Of a stretch of DNA of 64,000 nucleotides, positions 1-9,953 are shown in pieces. This DNA is from Thermodesulfobacteriota bacterium (lineage in GTDB: Bacteria > Desulfobacterota > UBA8473): positions 1 through 64,000 of the forward strand of contig JBFLWQ010000011.1 of the NCBI GenBank assembly GCA_040757775.1, read 5' to 3'. The notes beneath the pieces were generated by a model, which was not told the origin of the DNA, searched no databases, and saw only the letters and a list, made by a program, of their open reading frames with translations. Made by a program: the position numbers and the translations under genes. The stretch's first letter is position 1. Each line of letters starts with the position of its first letter.

Positions 1-244
1 GTAGGTCCGCCGCTCGTCTTCTATCCCAGGGGAGATATTCCGACTCCAAATTTACCATTTCTCCGAGGACAGAAAAGTGGACAATTCATTTGTTACAAAA
101 GCGGACAATTCTATTTGTTGACAACAGGGTTTTTTGATTAACTTTTTTATTACTTTTAGCGAAGAGATATGGTAACTTAAAAGTCAGAAGTCAGGAGCCA
201 GTGTGAAAAGACAATTATGGCGGTGGTAAAACAAGGAGAAGATT
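1..244. other. Left-edge region with short direct repeats
   Basis: No complete gene is visible. Frame +1 is open from the window edge to a TAA near 141, so the tail of an upstream gene or insertion sequence is possible. Two imperfect copies of GGACAATTC-ATTTGTT followed by AC lie at 79-96 and 103-122, about 24 nt apart; repeated subterminal motifs like this occur at transposon ends, but no transposase is in the window. A short phrase at 179-201 (AAGTCAGAAGTCAGGAGCC) resembles sequences near 6051-6072 and 29105-29125. Confidence 0.3.
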
Positions 245-1219
245 ATGGACATTCTAAGAATGCATTTTCCGGTCTCCGGTGTTGATACCTGGGTTTTTGT
301 GCCTCCGTTGGTAGCGTTCGTTGTCTCTTTTTTCACGTCTATGGGAGGTGTTTCCGGGGCGTTTCTGCTCTTACCATTTCAGGTAAGCTTTCTCCATTTT
401 ACCTCGCCATCGGTCAGTGCCACGAATTTTGTGTTTAACATCGTTGCCATACCAAGTGGGGTTTATCGGTATCTTAAAGAAGGGCGGATGGCATGGCCGC
501 TGACCTGGGTTGTGATTGTTGGGACTCTGCCCGGGGTATTTATAGGGTACTATCTTCGAGTCTTTTACCTGCCTGACCCAAGTGCCTTTAAGCTGTTTGT
601 CGGCTGTGTGCTTCTGTATATAGGGGGACGTCTTCTCTACGAGATGACCCCGCACTCACAAAAAGGGAGAAAGGAGATGAATGCCCTGGACGAGAAATTC
701 AACCAGCATGTTAAAAGGTTGAAAGAGGAGCAGAATACCAGAATCTCCTCAGGTCTTCCCGCAGAGGCTGTGGTCAAGACCATATCTTTTTCCCCCACCC
801 GGGTGGAATATGAATTCTGGGGCCATTGTTTTTCCTTCAATACAGTTGGCATGTTTCTGCTTGCCTTCATCGTGGGTATCGTTGGAGGGACTTATGGGAT
901 AGGAGGTGGGGCGATTATCGCACCTTTTTGTGTGGCGGTCTTTAAACTACCTGTCTATACAGTGGCTGGCGCTGCCCTGATGGGTACCTTTCTCACATCT
1001 ATTGCCGGTGTCTTGTTTTACAGTGTAATCCCAATAGAGACAGGTTTCTCTACAAGGCCGGACTGGCTCCTGGGGTTTCTGTTTGGGGCCGGCGGGTTTG
1101 CCGGGATGTACTGCGGTGCACGATTACAGAAGTTTGTGCCCCAGAAGTTCATTAAAATGATGCTGGGGTTGATCATAACCTTTCTGGCTATGAGGTATGT
1201 TTTGCAGTTTTTTATTTAA
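245..1219 (+). CDS. TauE/SafE family sulfite/anion exporter
   Basis: The 324-residue product is a polytopic membrane protein of the TauE/SafE family, whose members move sulfite, sulfoacetate or other small anions across the inner membrane. Two pseudo-repeated halves are visible, each with a glycine-rich signature: GGVSGAFLLLP near residues 34-45 and GGTYGIGGGAIIAPF near 214-228. A charged soluble loop (about 135-195) joins them. The ATG has AAGGAG about 8 nt upstream. It stands alone ahead of the moeA pair. Substrate cannot be told from sequence; sulfite or sulfonate export would fit a sulfur-metabolising anaerobe. Confidence 0.85.
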   Translation: MDILRMHFPVSGVDTWVFVPPLVAFVVSFFTSMGGVSGAFLLLPFQVSFLHFTSPSVSATNFVFNIVAIPSGVYRYLKEGRMAWPLTWVVIVGTLPGVFIGYYLRVFYLPDPSAFKLFVGCVLLYIGGRLLYEMTPHSQKGRKEMNALDEKFNQHVKRLKEEQNTRISSGLPAEAVVKTISFSPTRVEYEFWGHCFSFNTVGMFLLAFIVGIVGGTYGIGGGAIIAPFCVAVFKLPVYTVAGAALMGTFLTSIAGVLFYSVIPIETGFSTRPDWLLGFLFGAGGFAGMYCGARLQKFVPQKFIKMMLGLIITFLAMRYVLQFFI

Positions 1220-1288
1220 TAGCGAAGCACATTGGGCAAATTGTTACAAATATAGGATTATCTCCAAAAAAGTTGGTAACATCATGAG

Positions 1289-1333
1289 GATTCAAGTCCG
1301 CCAGAGGCGGAAAGGGGTCAGGTGATCAAGGGA
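1289..1333 (+). repeat. Gene-leader repeat R1, copy 1 (upstream of moeA)
   Basis: Core TTCAAGTCCGCCAGAGGCGG followed by AAAGGGGTCAGGTGATCAAGGG. Near-identical cores occur at 44641-44691 and 50291-50340 in the same orientation relative to the next gene, and reversed at 22017-22053 upstream of minus-strand pyrK. A second conserved block, ATTCCCCGAAGGGGAC (1373-1388), follows and lies close to the moeA ribosome-binding site. Confidence 0.7.
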
Positions 1334-1363
1334 ATCAACAGCAGGCTTAAGCCTGCTGTTGAT
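1334..1363. repeat. 30-bp perfect palindrome centred on CTTAAG (R2, copy 1)
   Basis: Each 15-nt arm reads ATCAACAGCAGGCTT and its exact complement follows with no spacer. Related perfect palindromes with the same AACAGC outer arms and the same CTTAAG centre, but different bases between them, occur at 18090-18113 and 32125-32154. Confidence 0.75.
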
Positions 1364-1402
1364 TTTTCTCCCATTCCCCGAAGGGGACAAGAAAGGACAA
1401 TT

Positions 1403-2638
1403 ATGGAACTTTTTCAAACCCTTACAGTTGAAGAGGCGAGGGAATGCTTAAGGCAGCACCTTAAATGGAAGCAGAGTGGAGATAAGGTGTCTCTTGATAA
1501 AGCTTATGGGCTGTATCTTTTAAAAGACGTTCTGGCGCAGGAAGACATTCCATCCTTTGATCGTTCTACAATGGATGGTTTTGCAGTTCATGCCAGCGAT
1601 ACTTTTGGAGCCTCCGTCACTCTGCCTGCTTACCTTGAGATGGCTGGTGAAACTCGTATGGGGCAGGGTGCCGTTGGTATTCTTGAAACAGGAAAGGCTT
1701 GGGCAATCCCTACCGGTGGTATGCTGCCTTCAGGGGCAGATGCAGTTGTGATGCTGGAATATACTGAAGAGCTGGATGAACGTACTATTGGTATTACCAG
1801 GCCGGTTGCACCAGGTGAAAACGTTGTTAGCAGGGGCGAAGATGTGTCAAAGGAATCACTTGTTCTCCGGTCTGGTCATAGGTTGAGGCCTCAGGATCTT
1901 GGATTACTGGCAGCATTGGGTATAACAACAGTAGAGGTAAGAACCCCGTTAAAGGTAGGCATTATTTCTACCGGTGATGAAGTAGTGGATATTAAATCAA
2001 CTCCCCGGCCAGGTCAGATGCGGGATGTAAATTCATATACACTCTATGGTCTGGTAATAGAAAGCGGGGGCATGCCAACTCTCTACGGTGTTATTCCTGA
2101 TGATTTCAGTGCCTTACAGGGCTTGATGGTGAAGGCTTTAGAGGAAAATGATCTGGTATTAATTTCCGGTGGCAGTTCAGTAGGGGCAAGGGATGTTGCC
2201 AAAGGGGTGATTACCTCTTTTGGTAAACCTGGAATTTTATTTCACGGTATATCAATACGTCCCGGAAAGCCTGCTATTGGAGCGGTGGTTGAGGGCAAAC
2301 CGGTTTTTGGTTTACCCGGACATCCGGTTTCGGCTATGGTGGTTTTCGATCTGCTGGTAAAGCCTTTGATTAAATATAATTGCTATCCTGATGAAAAAGA
2401 GGGTAACCTTGAGTTTCCACTGCGAGCTTACCTGACCAGAAATGTCCGTTCTGCGGCTGGGCGCGAGGACTACCTGCGGGTTAAGTTATCTGACAGGGAT
2501 GGAAGGCTGTATGCAGAACCGGTTCTGGGAAAGTCGGGTTTAATTGCTACTATGGTAAGAGCAGATGGTATGGTAAGAATCCAGGCCAGCCGGGAAGGAA
2601 TTGAAGCTGGAGAAGAGGTAGAGGTTAAAGTATTTTGA
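1403..2638 (+). CDS. moeA: Molybdopterin molybdotransferase MoeA
   Basis: MoeA inserts molybdate (or tungstate) into adenylylated molybdopterin to complete the cofactor in the cytoplasm. The product is 411 residues, normal for the family, with the N-terminal motif SFDRSTMDGFAV, the central GGSSVG motif of the MPT-binding domain, the FGLPGHPVSAMV motif and a C-terminal beta domain. An in-frame start at 1322 exists, but its 27 extra codons come from the leader repeat and palindrome; ATG 1403 has GAAAGGAC just upstream and begins with family-like sequence. The second moeA starts 16 bp downstream, so the two are surely co-transcribed. Confidence 0.93.
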   Translation: MELFQTLTVEEARECLRQHLKWKQSGDKVSLDKAYGLYLLKDVLAQEDIPSFDRSTMDGFAVHASDTFGASVTLPAYLEMAGETRMGQGAVGILETGKAWAIPTGGMLPSGADAVVMLEYTEELDERTIGITRPVAPGENVVSRGEDVSKESLVLRSGHRLRPQDLGLLAALGITTVEVRTPLKVGIISTGDEVVDIKSTPRPGQMRDVNSYTLYGLVIESGGMPTLYGVIPDDFSALQGLMVKALEENDLVLISGGSSVGARDVAKGVITSFGKPGILFHGISIRPGKPAIGAVVEGKPVFGLPGHPVSAMVVFDLLVKPLIKYNCYPDEKEGNLEFPLRAYLTRNVRSAAGREDYLRVKLSDRDGRLYAEPVLGKSGLIATMVRADGMVRIQASREGIEAGEEVEVKVF

Positions 2639-2654
2639 AGGAGAGGAGAAGTGA

Positions 2655-4577
2655 ATGAAAAGGGATGTTTACCTGGACGACCAGCCCTGGGAAGAGGCAC
2701 TGAAAAAATACCTTGATTTTTGGGAAGAACAGGGGGCTCTAAAACCTGGTCTGCCGGAGCAAGTTCCTGCTAAGGATGCAGTAGGACGGATAACGGCTGA
2801 GCCGGTATTTGCCTGCATTTCATCTCCCCATTACCACGCTGCCGCTATGGACGGAATAGCGGTTAAGGCATCTTCTACCTTTGGGGCATCTGAGGCCATC
2901 CCTTTAAAATTGGAGCTTGGGGAACAGGCTCTCTTGATAGACACAGGAGAGCCTCTGCCGGAAGGATACGATACCGTTATTATGATCGAAGATGTACATT
3001 TTGTAAGTGAGGATAGCTTTGAAATTGTAAGTGCTTTTTCTCCCTGGCAAAACGTACGCCCCATTGGGGAAGATATAGTGGCTACGGAAATGATACTGCC
3101 TGCCAACCACAGGATTCGCCCTGTTGATTTGGGTGGAATACTGGCTGGTGGGGTAACGGGTGTAAAGGTTCATCCCCGCCCACTGGTAGCCCTGCTTGCA
3201 ACCGGAAACGAGCTGGTAGAGCCTGGAGAAGAGTTAATAGCCGGTAATATTATTGAATACAATACCCGTGTTTTAGGGGCGTTAGTAACCCAATGGGGTG
3301 GGCTGGCGATTAGAAGAGGAATTATTCCCGATAATTTTGAGGAGCTGAAAAAGGCTCTTGCCGAAGCACTTAAAGAGGCTGATATGGTCTTAATTAATGC
3401 GGGCTCTTCTGCAGGACGGGAGGACTTCACTGCTGCTTTGATTCGGGAGATGGGGATTGTGCTTGTACATGGTGTTGCTACCAGGCCTGGTAAACCGGTG
3501 GTTTTGGGGGCTGTAAATGGTAAGCCGGTAGTGGGTGTTCCAGGCTATCCGGTTTCTGCTATACTGTCCACAGAGCTTTTTGTAAAACCGATCATATATA
3601 AGAAACAGGGGAGTACTCTGCCCGAACAAGAGAAGATAACAGCAGTTATTTCCCAGCGGATAGTTTCTGTTTTAGGGATGGAAGAATTTCTCAGGATTAA
3701 AATGGGTCAGGTTGGAGATAGGATTATTGCTACACCGCTGGCACGGGGGGCCGGCTTGATAACCTCGCTGATTAAAGCTGATGGGATATTGCGTCTCCCC
3801 CGTTTATCTGAGGGAATAGAAGCCGGCACTGAAGCAACGGTTGAATTGCTTAGGCCACTAAAGGAGATTAAAGAAACAACGGTAATTATAGGCAGCCATG
3901 ATGTGGCTCTGGATGTACTGGCAAGTTACCTGCGCCAGAAATACCCATTTGCAACCCTTTCCTCTTCCCATGTAGGTAGCCTGGGTGGTCTGATGGCTTT
4001 AAAAAGGGGGGAGGCTCACTGTGCAGGAACTCATCTCCTGGATGAGGAGACAGGTGAGTACAACATTTCTTATATTAAAAGATTTTTGCCTGACCGGCCG
4101 GTAATGCTGGTAAATCTGGTTTATCGTGAGCAGGGTCTGATCGTAGCAGAAGGAAATCCTAAAAAGATCCATGGTATAGAAGACCTTATACGTTCTGAGG
4201 TAAGGTATATTAACCGGCAGCGTGGAGCTGGCACCCGGGTATTGCTGGATTATCGCCTGAAAGAACTGGGTCTGGATGCCAGGCAAATTCAGGGCTATGA
4301 AAGAGAAGAGTTTACGCATATGGCAATAGCTGCTGCGGTAGCCGGGGGCTCTGCTGATGCTGGCTTGGGTATACGGGCTGCTGCCTGTGCTCTGGGGCTG
4401 GATTTCATCTACGTGACAGAGGAAAGGTACGATCTCTGTATTCTGAAAGAATATTGGGATACTCCGTATATCCGGCGGATTTTAGATGTAATGACCTCTT
4501 CTGCTTTTCATCAGGCGGTAAAGGCTCTTGGTGGTTATGATTTAAGAGATTGCGGGCGGGTGATGTGGGAACAGTAA
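2655..4577 (+). CDS. MoeA fused to a periplasmic-binding-protein-like domain
   Basis: Residues 1 to about 405 form a second MoeA module (YHAAAMDGIAV, NAGSSAG, VVGVPGYPVSAI). Residues about 410-640 form a PBP-like domain (starts TTVIIGSHDVALDVLASYL; contains RGAGTRVLLDYRL) of the type found in ModE-like and MoeA-linked molybdate/tungstate proteins. No signal peptide, so it acts in the cytoplasm. ATG 2655 is preceded by GGAGAGGAG; GTG 2651 is a less likely alternative. Tandem moeA and moeA-PBP pairs are known in anaerobes; a common inference is that one copy handles tungsten or that the tail senses or binds a cofactor precursor, which the sequence cannot prove. Confidence 0.9.
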   Translation: MKRDVYLDDQPWEEALKKYLDFWEEQGALKPGLPEQVPAKDAVGRITAEPVFACISSPHYHAAAMDGIAVKASSTFGASEAIPLKLELGEQALLIDTGEPLPEGYDTVIMIEDVHFVSEDSFEIVSAFSPWQNVRPIGEDIVATEMILPANHRIRPVDLGGILAGGVTGVKVHPRPLVALLATGNELVEPGEELIAGNIIEYNTRVLGALVTQWGGLAIRRGIIPDNFEELKKALAEALKEADMVLINAGSSAGREDFTAALIREMGIVLVHGVATRPGKPVVLGAVNGKPVVGVPGYPVSAILSTELFVKPIIYKKQGSTLPEQEKITAVISQRIVSVLGMEEFLRIKMGQVGDRIIATPLARGAGLITSLIKADGILRLPRLSEGIEAGTEATVELLRPLKEIKETTVIIGSHDVALDVLASYLRQKYPFATLSSSHVGSLGGLMALKRGEAHCAGTHLLDEETGEYNISYIKRFLPDRPVMLVNLVYREQGLIVAEGNPKKIHGIEDLIRSEVRYINRQRGAGTRVLLDYRLKELGLDARQIQGYEREEFTHMAIAAAVAGGSADAGLGIRAAACALGLDFIYVTEERYDLCILKEYWDTPYIRRILDVMTSSAFHQAVKALGGYDLRDCGRVMWEQ

Positions 4578-4717
4578 CTTTTCCCGTGTTCTTACCGCAT
4601 GGGTCTGATCTAGTGAGAATAGTCAGCAGGTTTCTTTTATTTCAAGAAGTTTCGCCAAACACTTTGGTGAAGTTGGTGAAGTCCATAACTCAGATAAAGC
4701 TCTTAAGGCATCAGGGC

Positions 4718-6076
4718 TCAGAAATAGTATCTCACTCTCATCTCTATTCGGTAGTCGTACTGCTTTTCACCGTATTCGCTGAGTTTTTCCCCCGAGAGGA
4801 ACGTGCCTCTGAGTTTCAGTTCCAGGTTGGTGATGCCCGTGTAAACCAATTCCGGTGAAAGAGAGAAGCTCTGATCATCCACATTGAATATCCAGGTAAT
4901 GGCCGGGGTGAAATAGAGGATGTCAAAGGGTTCTTTCTGGCTCGCCCTCAAGTAAAGGTAATCCGTCATCTGGTTTGGTATGCCGTAATTGCCTGCGGTT
5001 ATGGTTGATGCCTTTTTCAGCAATGCATCGCTGCCGGATGAAATATAAGAATTGTAGGCTTTGTCAATGAATGAAAAATAATCCCTCATATCTCCGGATG
5101 TAAAGCCGGTGCCGTTTCTGTAGTATTCAACAATGTATGTGGTGTCCTTTTCCGTGAGATAGCGTATCCCTATCAGATAACTTTTGGCATCGTACTCTTC
5201 TTCAAAGTTATTTCCGTCGCTGTCGATAAATTTCTTTTTATAATCGGCTATAAAGACGAGTTCTCCATGTATCTCAAGGTTTGTGGTGATATTCCGCGAG
5301 AAGTCTGCTCCATACCGTGTTGTTTTGCTTCCGCCTGTAAGGATTATGAAGTCAATGTCCGTGTCGTAAAGAAGGAAATACAGCTTCGCCGCCAGGTTAA
5401 GCTTGTCCGTATCGCCGAAGGTATCATTCACATCCTCATAGACAGGTATAAAGATAGGCGTAAATGAAGCGGTTTTTAGTGGGCCATCAAAGCTTTTTAT
5501 ATAATCCACAGATGCCATGATAAATCCTTCCATGCTCTGTTCAGGTTCGTCGGGGTCTTTAGGTCTATCAGCAAAAGCCACAGGATTCCACGCATACCCC
5601 TTGCCCCATTTCAATGTCTTTTTGCCCATATCTATGGTCAGTGACGACGAAGGCTTTAGTGACAGAACCCCCTCGTAAACATTGGTTTCCTTGTCTTCGC
5701 CAAGGTATGAGTTTTTAAAGTCTGTGTTCGTTCTTACAAAAAGGCGCGCAATGCCTTTCTCCAGACTGCCTTCCAGTCGCAGGGTGGAGTTGTATTCTTC
5801 AATTGTAGAGCCTTCATTGCGGTTGTAAAACTTCAGCTTATAGAGAGAGGTATCCTTATCAAGTCCGAAAAGCACAGGTCTGAATTCCGCATAGCCCCCG
5901 ATGTGATAGGGTTTTTTCTCAACTTCCGATATATCGAAGGTGTACTCTTCCGCAAAAGCAGAACTGAGAAGACAGGAGACAGAAGCGAGAATACAGATGA
6001 TAGACAAGAGATATGGGCATTTATATTTTTGTCTGTGTTTTTTTAGGTCTGGCTTCTGACTTCTGTCCCCTGTCAT
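4718..6076 (-). CDS. Outer-membrane beta-barrel protein of a Lol-like ABC cluster
   Basis: A 452-residue exported protein: basic N-terminus, hydrophobic segment about 21-40, then cleavage near SSAFA-EE. The body has alternating aromatic strands and ends in RVRYYF, a C-terminal aromatic typical of Bam-assembled barrels. It resembles alginate-export/DUF1302-type porins in general character, but I do not recognise the family. ATG 6076 follows the upstream gene's stop by a few bases with GAGG before it. It is last in the minus-strand unit ATPase, permease, LolA-like, barrel, suggesting the system handles an outer-membrane lipid or lipoprotein step. Confidence 0.7.
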   Translation of the reverse strand: MTGDRSQKPDLKKHRQKYKCPYLLSIICILASVSCLLSSAFAEEYTFDISEVEKKPYHIGGYAEFRPVLFGLDKDTSLYKLKFYNRNEGSTIEEYNSTLRLEGSLEKGIARLFVRTNTDFKNSYLGEDKETNVYEGVLSLKPSSSLTIDMGKKTLKWGKGYAWNPVAFADRPKDPDEPEQSMEGFIMASVDYIKSFDGPLKTASFTPIFIPVYEDVNDTFGDTDKLNLAAKLYFLLYDTDIDFIILTGGSKTTRYGADFSRNITTNLEIHGELVFIADYKKKFIDSDGNNFEEEYDAKSYLIGIRYLTEKDTTYIVEYYRNGTGFTSGDMRDYFSFIDKAYNSYISSGSDALLKKASTITAGNYGIPNQMTDYLYLRASQKEPFDILYFTPAITWIFNVDDQSFSLSPELVYTGITNLELKLRGTFLSGEKLSEYGEKQYDYRIEMRVRYYF

Positions 6077-6079
6077 CTA

Positions 6080-6808
6080 TTACCTCAGTGATTCCATATT
6101 CGGCATAAATGTCAGGGTGAAGACCTCGTCTTTGTAATCCCTCTTTTTTATCTTTGCAAATATCATCACCGACTTGTAATTCTTGTAAAGTGGGCTGTCT
6201 GTCTCAATCACCGATGGACGGACAATACCTCCGCCGAAGTCTTTGATATCCTTGAAATGGAGGGTCTTTATGAGCATGTTTGCTTCTGTGAGGCATTCGA
6301 TCTTTGTTGGGAGCTTTCTTGTTTTATCAGCCCATATCTTCAACCTGTCATACGCCACAGCCTTTGTCTTTGCCTTCAGATAAAGGAGATATTCGCTGCC
6401 ATCCCCCTCCACTTTTTCTACGTTGTATTCTGCTGCATAATCGAGTTGAAGAATGTCTGAATTGTTAAAAACTCCGCCCACGATGGATTGAAGGCTCGTT
6501 ATCCTTATGGGCTTTCCGACATTTGGAATATGAAGCCACATGTTGTCTCCAAGCCTCAGGGTGCTTCTGCCCTTTTCGCTGGCAGGAGCAAGGAAAATGG
6601 AGGCAACCTTATCCACTCCCTTCTTGACGGTAAAGAGGGTATACTCCTTTTTCCTGCCGTCAGGCTCAATGTTGATGAGCTTGCGGTACGATTCGTAAGA
6701 CCCCGGATTCAGGCTCCTGTCTATCTGTTTTAAAAGCTCCGTGCCGTCAATTGCGTATGCAGGGGCAACGAGGAGCAGGGCTATAAGGTTCAGGATGATG
6801 CGTATCAT
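6080..6808 (-). CDS. LolA-like outer-membrane lipoprotein-sorting protein
   Basis: A 242-residue protein with signal peptide (MIRIILNLIALLLVAPAYA) and a LolA/LppX-like body (GTELLKQIDRSLNPGSYESY, then repeated beta strands with PTKIECLTEANMLIKTLHF). Such proteins occur as periplasmic carriers or partners of MacB/LolCDE-type transporters. The in-frame ATG at 6826 overlaps the end of the permease gene; ATG 6808 has a strong AAGGAGAG 6 nt upstream and starts the signal peptide, so it is chosen. Likely partner of the permease and barrel on either side. Cargo is unknown. Confidence 0.78.
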   Translation of the reverse strand: MIRIILNLIALLLVAPAYAIDGTELLKQIDRSLNPGSYESYRKLINIEPDGRKKEYTLFTVKKGVDKVASIFLAPASEKGRSTLRLGDNMWLHIPNVGKPIRITSLQSIVGGVFNNSDILQLDYAAEYNVEKVEGDGSEYLLYLKAKTKAVAYDRLKIWADKTRKLPTKIECLTEANMLIKTLHFKDIKDFGGGIVRPSVIETDSPLYKNYKSVMIFAKIKKRDYKDEVFTLTFMPNMESLR

Positions 6809-6818
6809 AAGACTCTCC

Positions 6819-8057
6819 TTATACATGTCTCAGCGCCTTTATAGGCTCCATCCGCGAGGCCTTGAACGCAGGCTGGAGGCTGGCTATGACCGAGACGATT
6901 ATTACGGTTACCGATATGACGACGAGGTCATGCAAGTTTACATTTGCCCGAAGGATTAACCCAGTCTGCTGCCCGAAATTAAAGGTTATTTTCGACATGT
7001 TGAGTATAAGGATTATGACGGTCCCAACAACATTACCGATAATTGCTCCCGCAACTCCGAGGCAAAAACCTTCGATCACAAACATATTCAAAATCTTTCC
7101 CGGCAGTGTCCCTATGGCTGCGATTGTCCCAATCTCCCTTATCCTTTCATACACAGCCATTATCATTACATTCATAATGCTGATGAGGACTATGGCTATG
7201 AGCATGAGCTTGATGAAAAATGTCATCACATCTATCATCTTGGCGATGTTGAAGAAAGGCGAGAGCTTTTCCCATGTGTGCAGTTCAAAAATAGATTTGC
7301 TCTGCTGATTAAGTTCTTTCGCAAGCAGGCCGTCTAATTTTTTGCTGAATTTGTGGAGCTTCCCAAAATCCTTAAGCCTGATGGCAACCTCGCTTATCTC
7401 CTTTCCATCCATTCGCAGGATTTCCATTGCATCATCGATATGGATATAGCCGTCCCTTCCGCCGGGTCCGGTAGCACTCTGCAGGATGCCTTCTACCCTG
7501 AACTGCTTGCCGTTAACAGAGCCGTCCTTGTTCGTGGCAACAATGACTACCGTATCTCCAATTTTTACATTGATACCTTTTGCCAGTAGTTCAGGTACCC
7601 AGATTTCCCCTTTCTGAATGTTCCTTTTACCTTCTGTGAGCCTTGATGCAAGGAGCGATACAGTTTTTAATTCTTTGTCAGGATAGACACCATTTAGTCT
7701 GATGTTGGTGGTATCGACAAAATTGCTGAACATACCGCCGAATTTTATCCTCGGAGAATATGCCAGGATTTCTGGCTGTTTATTGAGGATATTTTCAAGT
7801 CGTGTTATGTCTCCTGATTTCAGATTCAAGTTGAGAGGAAGGTTTTCTATGGAAGCCACATAGCCTTTCCTGTGCACCTGAAGATGCCCAATCATGGAGT
7901 CGGTTATCTGTCCTATCATCATATTTTTGAACGAGCCTGAAACGGAGATAAACACGAGGACAAAGACCACGCCGACTGTTATCAGGGATGCGGTCAGCAA
8001 TGTCCTTCTCTTATATCGCAAAAGATTCCTGATTGCTATCTTGAATAGATTACCCAT
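6819..8057 (-). CDS. FtsX/LolE-type ABC transporter permease
   Basis: A 412-residue permease with MacB/LolC topology: one N-terminal membrane helix (about 18-42), a large periplasmic domain (about 45-265) and three C-terminal helices (about 275-405), ending in RMEPIKALRHV, a typical FtsX-family tail. ATG 8057 overlaps the ATPase stop by 8 bp and has AAAGGAGG upstream; the GTG at 8066 is less likely. With the adjacent ATPase it would form a mechanotransmission-type ABC complex acting on the periplasmic LolA-like protein. Confidence 0.88.
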   Translation of the reverse strand: MGNLFKIAIRNLLRYKRRTLLTASLITVGVVFVLVFISVSGSFKNMMIGQITDSMIGHLQVHRKGYVASIENLPLNLNLKSGDITRLENILNKQPEILAYSPRIKFGGMFSNFVDTTNIRLNGVYPDKELKTVSLLASRLTEGKRNIQKGEIWVPELLAKGINVKIGDTVVIVATNKDGSVNGKQFRVEGILQSATGPGGRDGYIHIDDAMEILRMDGKEISEVAIRLKDFGKLHKFSKKLDGLLAKELNQQSKSIFELHTWEKLSPFFNIAKMIDVMTFFIKLMLIAIVLISIMNVMIMAVYERIREIGTIAAIGTLPGKILNMFVIEGFCLGVAGAIIGNVVGTVIILILNMSKITFNFGQQTGLILRANVNLHDLVVISVTVIIVSVIASLQPAFKASRMEPIKALRHV

Positions 8058-8754
8058 TGCCGCCACCTCCTTTCACCTCTTTGCCCTTCAGTTCCCCGTC
8101 CTCAAGCATATAAATAATTTCAGCCTCGCCAATTATCTTCTGATCGTGGGTCGAAAAGATGAAGGTGGTCTTGAATTCATCCCTCATTTTCTTCATAAGC
8201 TCTATCACCATATAAGCGGTTTTGTGGTCTAAATTAGCGGTGGGTTCGTCTGCAAGGATGAGCTTGGGATTTGTAACCAATGCCCTCGCAACCGCTACCC
8301 TCTGCTTCTGTCCTCCTGAAATCTGGTCAGGGTATTTGTCTTTCTGATCAACCATGCCTACTGCCTCCAGAAGAGCAGTGACTCTCTTTTTTCTTTCTGC
8401 AGCAGGAACTGACTGCACCATGAGCAACGGGTATTCTATGTTTTCATACACCGTCAATACGGGTATGAGGTTGAAGTCCTGGAAAATAAAGCCGATATTA
8501 GTCCCCCTAAAAGTAGCGCTCTCTTTGCGGTTCAGGGATGCTACATCAGCGCCAGCGATCTTGAGCGTTCCTCCTGTTGGTTTATCAAGACACCCGATGA
8601 GGTTAAGAAGTGTGGTCTTTCCGCTCCCGGACGGGCCCACAAAGGAAACAAAAGATGCAGGCTCAATCTCGAAACTCACCCTGTCCAGTGCGGTGATGAC
8701 TAATTCTCCTGCTTGATAGTCCTTTTTGATGTTTTCTGCTTTTATAAGCGACAT
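8050..8754 (-). CDS. LolD/MacB-type ABC transporter ATPase
   Basis: A 234-residue nucleotide-binding subunit. Walker A GPSGSGKT (40-47), Q-loop in [18 protein letters not shown], signature ISGGQ (145-149), Walker B LILADE (165-170) and H-loop His203 are all present. The C-terminus ends in a glycine-rich [11 protein letters not shown] whose codons form the permease ribosome-binding site. It is the first gene of the four-gene minus-strand unit. Confidence 0.9.
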   Translation of the reverse strand: MSLIKAENIKKDYQAGELVITALDRVSFEIEPASFVSFVGPSGSGKTTLLNLIGCLDKPTGGTLKIAGADVASLNRKESATFRGTNIGFIFQDFNLIPVLTVYENIEYPLLMVQSVPAAERKKRVTALLEAVGMVDQKDKYPDQISGGQKQRVAVARALVTNPKLILADEPTANLDHKTAYMVIELMKKMRDEFKTTFIFSTHDQKIIGEAEIIYMLEDGELKGKEVKGGGGNG

Positions 8755-8861
8755 TTACATTCTCCCTTTTTTTATTCTCTCATTCTTACTGAGCTGAGTA
8801 AAGACATTATTTTTCATTAAGGCTCTAATTCAAACAAAATTTAAGTAATAGTGTCCCTCCA

Positions 8862-9953
8862 TTATGGTTTGCAGGTCAAATGACAGACCCCTGTAGGCGT
8901 TTCTATGGCAAAAGGGAAATACTTCCTCTTAAACCACAGGGCGACATTGACCAGACTGATGAGTACCGGCACCTCTACCAGAGGACCGATGACAGCTGCA
9001 AATGCCTGACCTGAGTCGATTCCAAAAACAGCGACAGCTACAGCGATAGCCAGTTCAAAATTGTTGGATGCTGCGGTAAAGCTCAAGGTTGTCGATTGCT
9101 CATAGGTTGCCCCCACTTTCATCGACAGATAAAAGGAAACGAGGAACATGATCACAAAATAGAAACAGAGGGGGATTGCCACCCGGACCACATCTAAAGG
9201 AAGCTGGACGATATATTCACCTTTGAGGGAGAACATAACCAGTATGGTAAATAGCAGGGCAATCAAGGTGATGGGGCTGATTTTAGGGATGAATTTCTCT
9301 TCGTACCATGTACGTCCTTTTACTTTCAGTCCAATCAGTCTGGTAATCATACCCCCAATAAAAGGGATACCCAGGTATATAAAGACACTTTTGGCTATCT
9401 GACCGATGGAGATAGCCACAACGGCCCCTTTCAATCCCAGCCATTGAGGAACCATGGTGATAAAGATGTATGCATAGACAGAGAAAAAGAGCACCTGGAA
9501 TATGGAGTTAAATGCTACCAGTCCTGCACAGTATTCCCTGTCTCCTGCAGCCAAGTCGTTCCAGACGATTACCATGGCGATGCAACGTGCCAGACCGATC
9601 AAGATTAACCCTACCATGTATTCATGGTGCCCCGAAAGGAAGGTGACGGCCAGAAGGAACATGAGGATCGGGCCTATCACCCAGTTTTGGACAAGGGAAA
9701 GAGCGAGAACCTTCACATTACGAAATACCTTGCCCAATTGCTCGTACTTTACTTTGGCAAGAGGGGGATACATCATCAAGATCAAACCGATGGCGATAGG
9801 AACATTCGTTGTGTCGACCTGGGAAAAGTTGATTATCTCCCGGATCTCCGGGAAAAAATATCCCCACATAACCCCAACGAACATACTTAGAAATATCCAT
9901 AAAGTCAAAAAACGGTCGAGAAAAGAAAGACGTTTGCTTACAGATACAGACAT
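8862..9953 (-). CDS. acr3: ACR3-family arsenite efflux transporter
   Basis: ACR3 pumps arsenite out across the inner membrane. The 363-residue protein shows about ten membrane segments and the family motif with the essential cysteine, [13 protein letters not shown], plus [15 protein letters not shown] near the C-terminus. ATG 9953 has AAGGAGG 7 nt upstream; the ATG at 9983 adds ten residues without a site. It is the last member of the minus-strand arsenic cluster whose first gene encodes ArsR. The 154-bp gap before it could hold its own promoter. Confidence 0.92.
   Translation of the reverse strand: MSVSVSKRLSFLDRFLTLWIFLSMFVGVMWGYFFPEIREIINFSQVDTTNVPIAIGLILMMYPPLAKVKYEQLGKVFRNVKVLALSLVQNWVIGPILMFLLAVTFLSGHHEYMVGLILIGLARCIAMVIVWNDLAAGDREYCAGLVAFNSIFQVLFFSVYAYIFITMVPQWLGLKGAVVAISIGQIAKSVFIYLGIPFIGGMITRLIGLKVKGRTWYEEKFIPKISPITLIALLFTILVMFSLKGEYIVQLPLDVVRVAIPLCFYFVIMFLVSFYLSMKVGATYEQSTTLSFTAASNNFELAIAVAVAVFGIDSGQAFAAVIGPLVEVPVLISLVNVALWFKRKYFPFAIETPTGVCHLTCKP

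Noticed and set aside
1322-1402. N-terminal extension of MoeA
   Set aside because: The 27 codons are leader repeat and palindrome DNA; ATG 1403 has a good site and family-like sequence.
4653-4669. Hairpin CGCCAAA-CAC-TTTGGTG as terminator between moeA-PBP and the barrel gene
   Set aside because: Stem is only 7 bp with a G-T pair and no T-run on either side.
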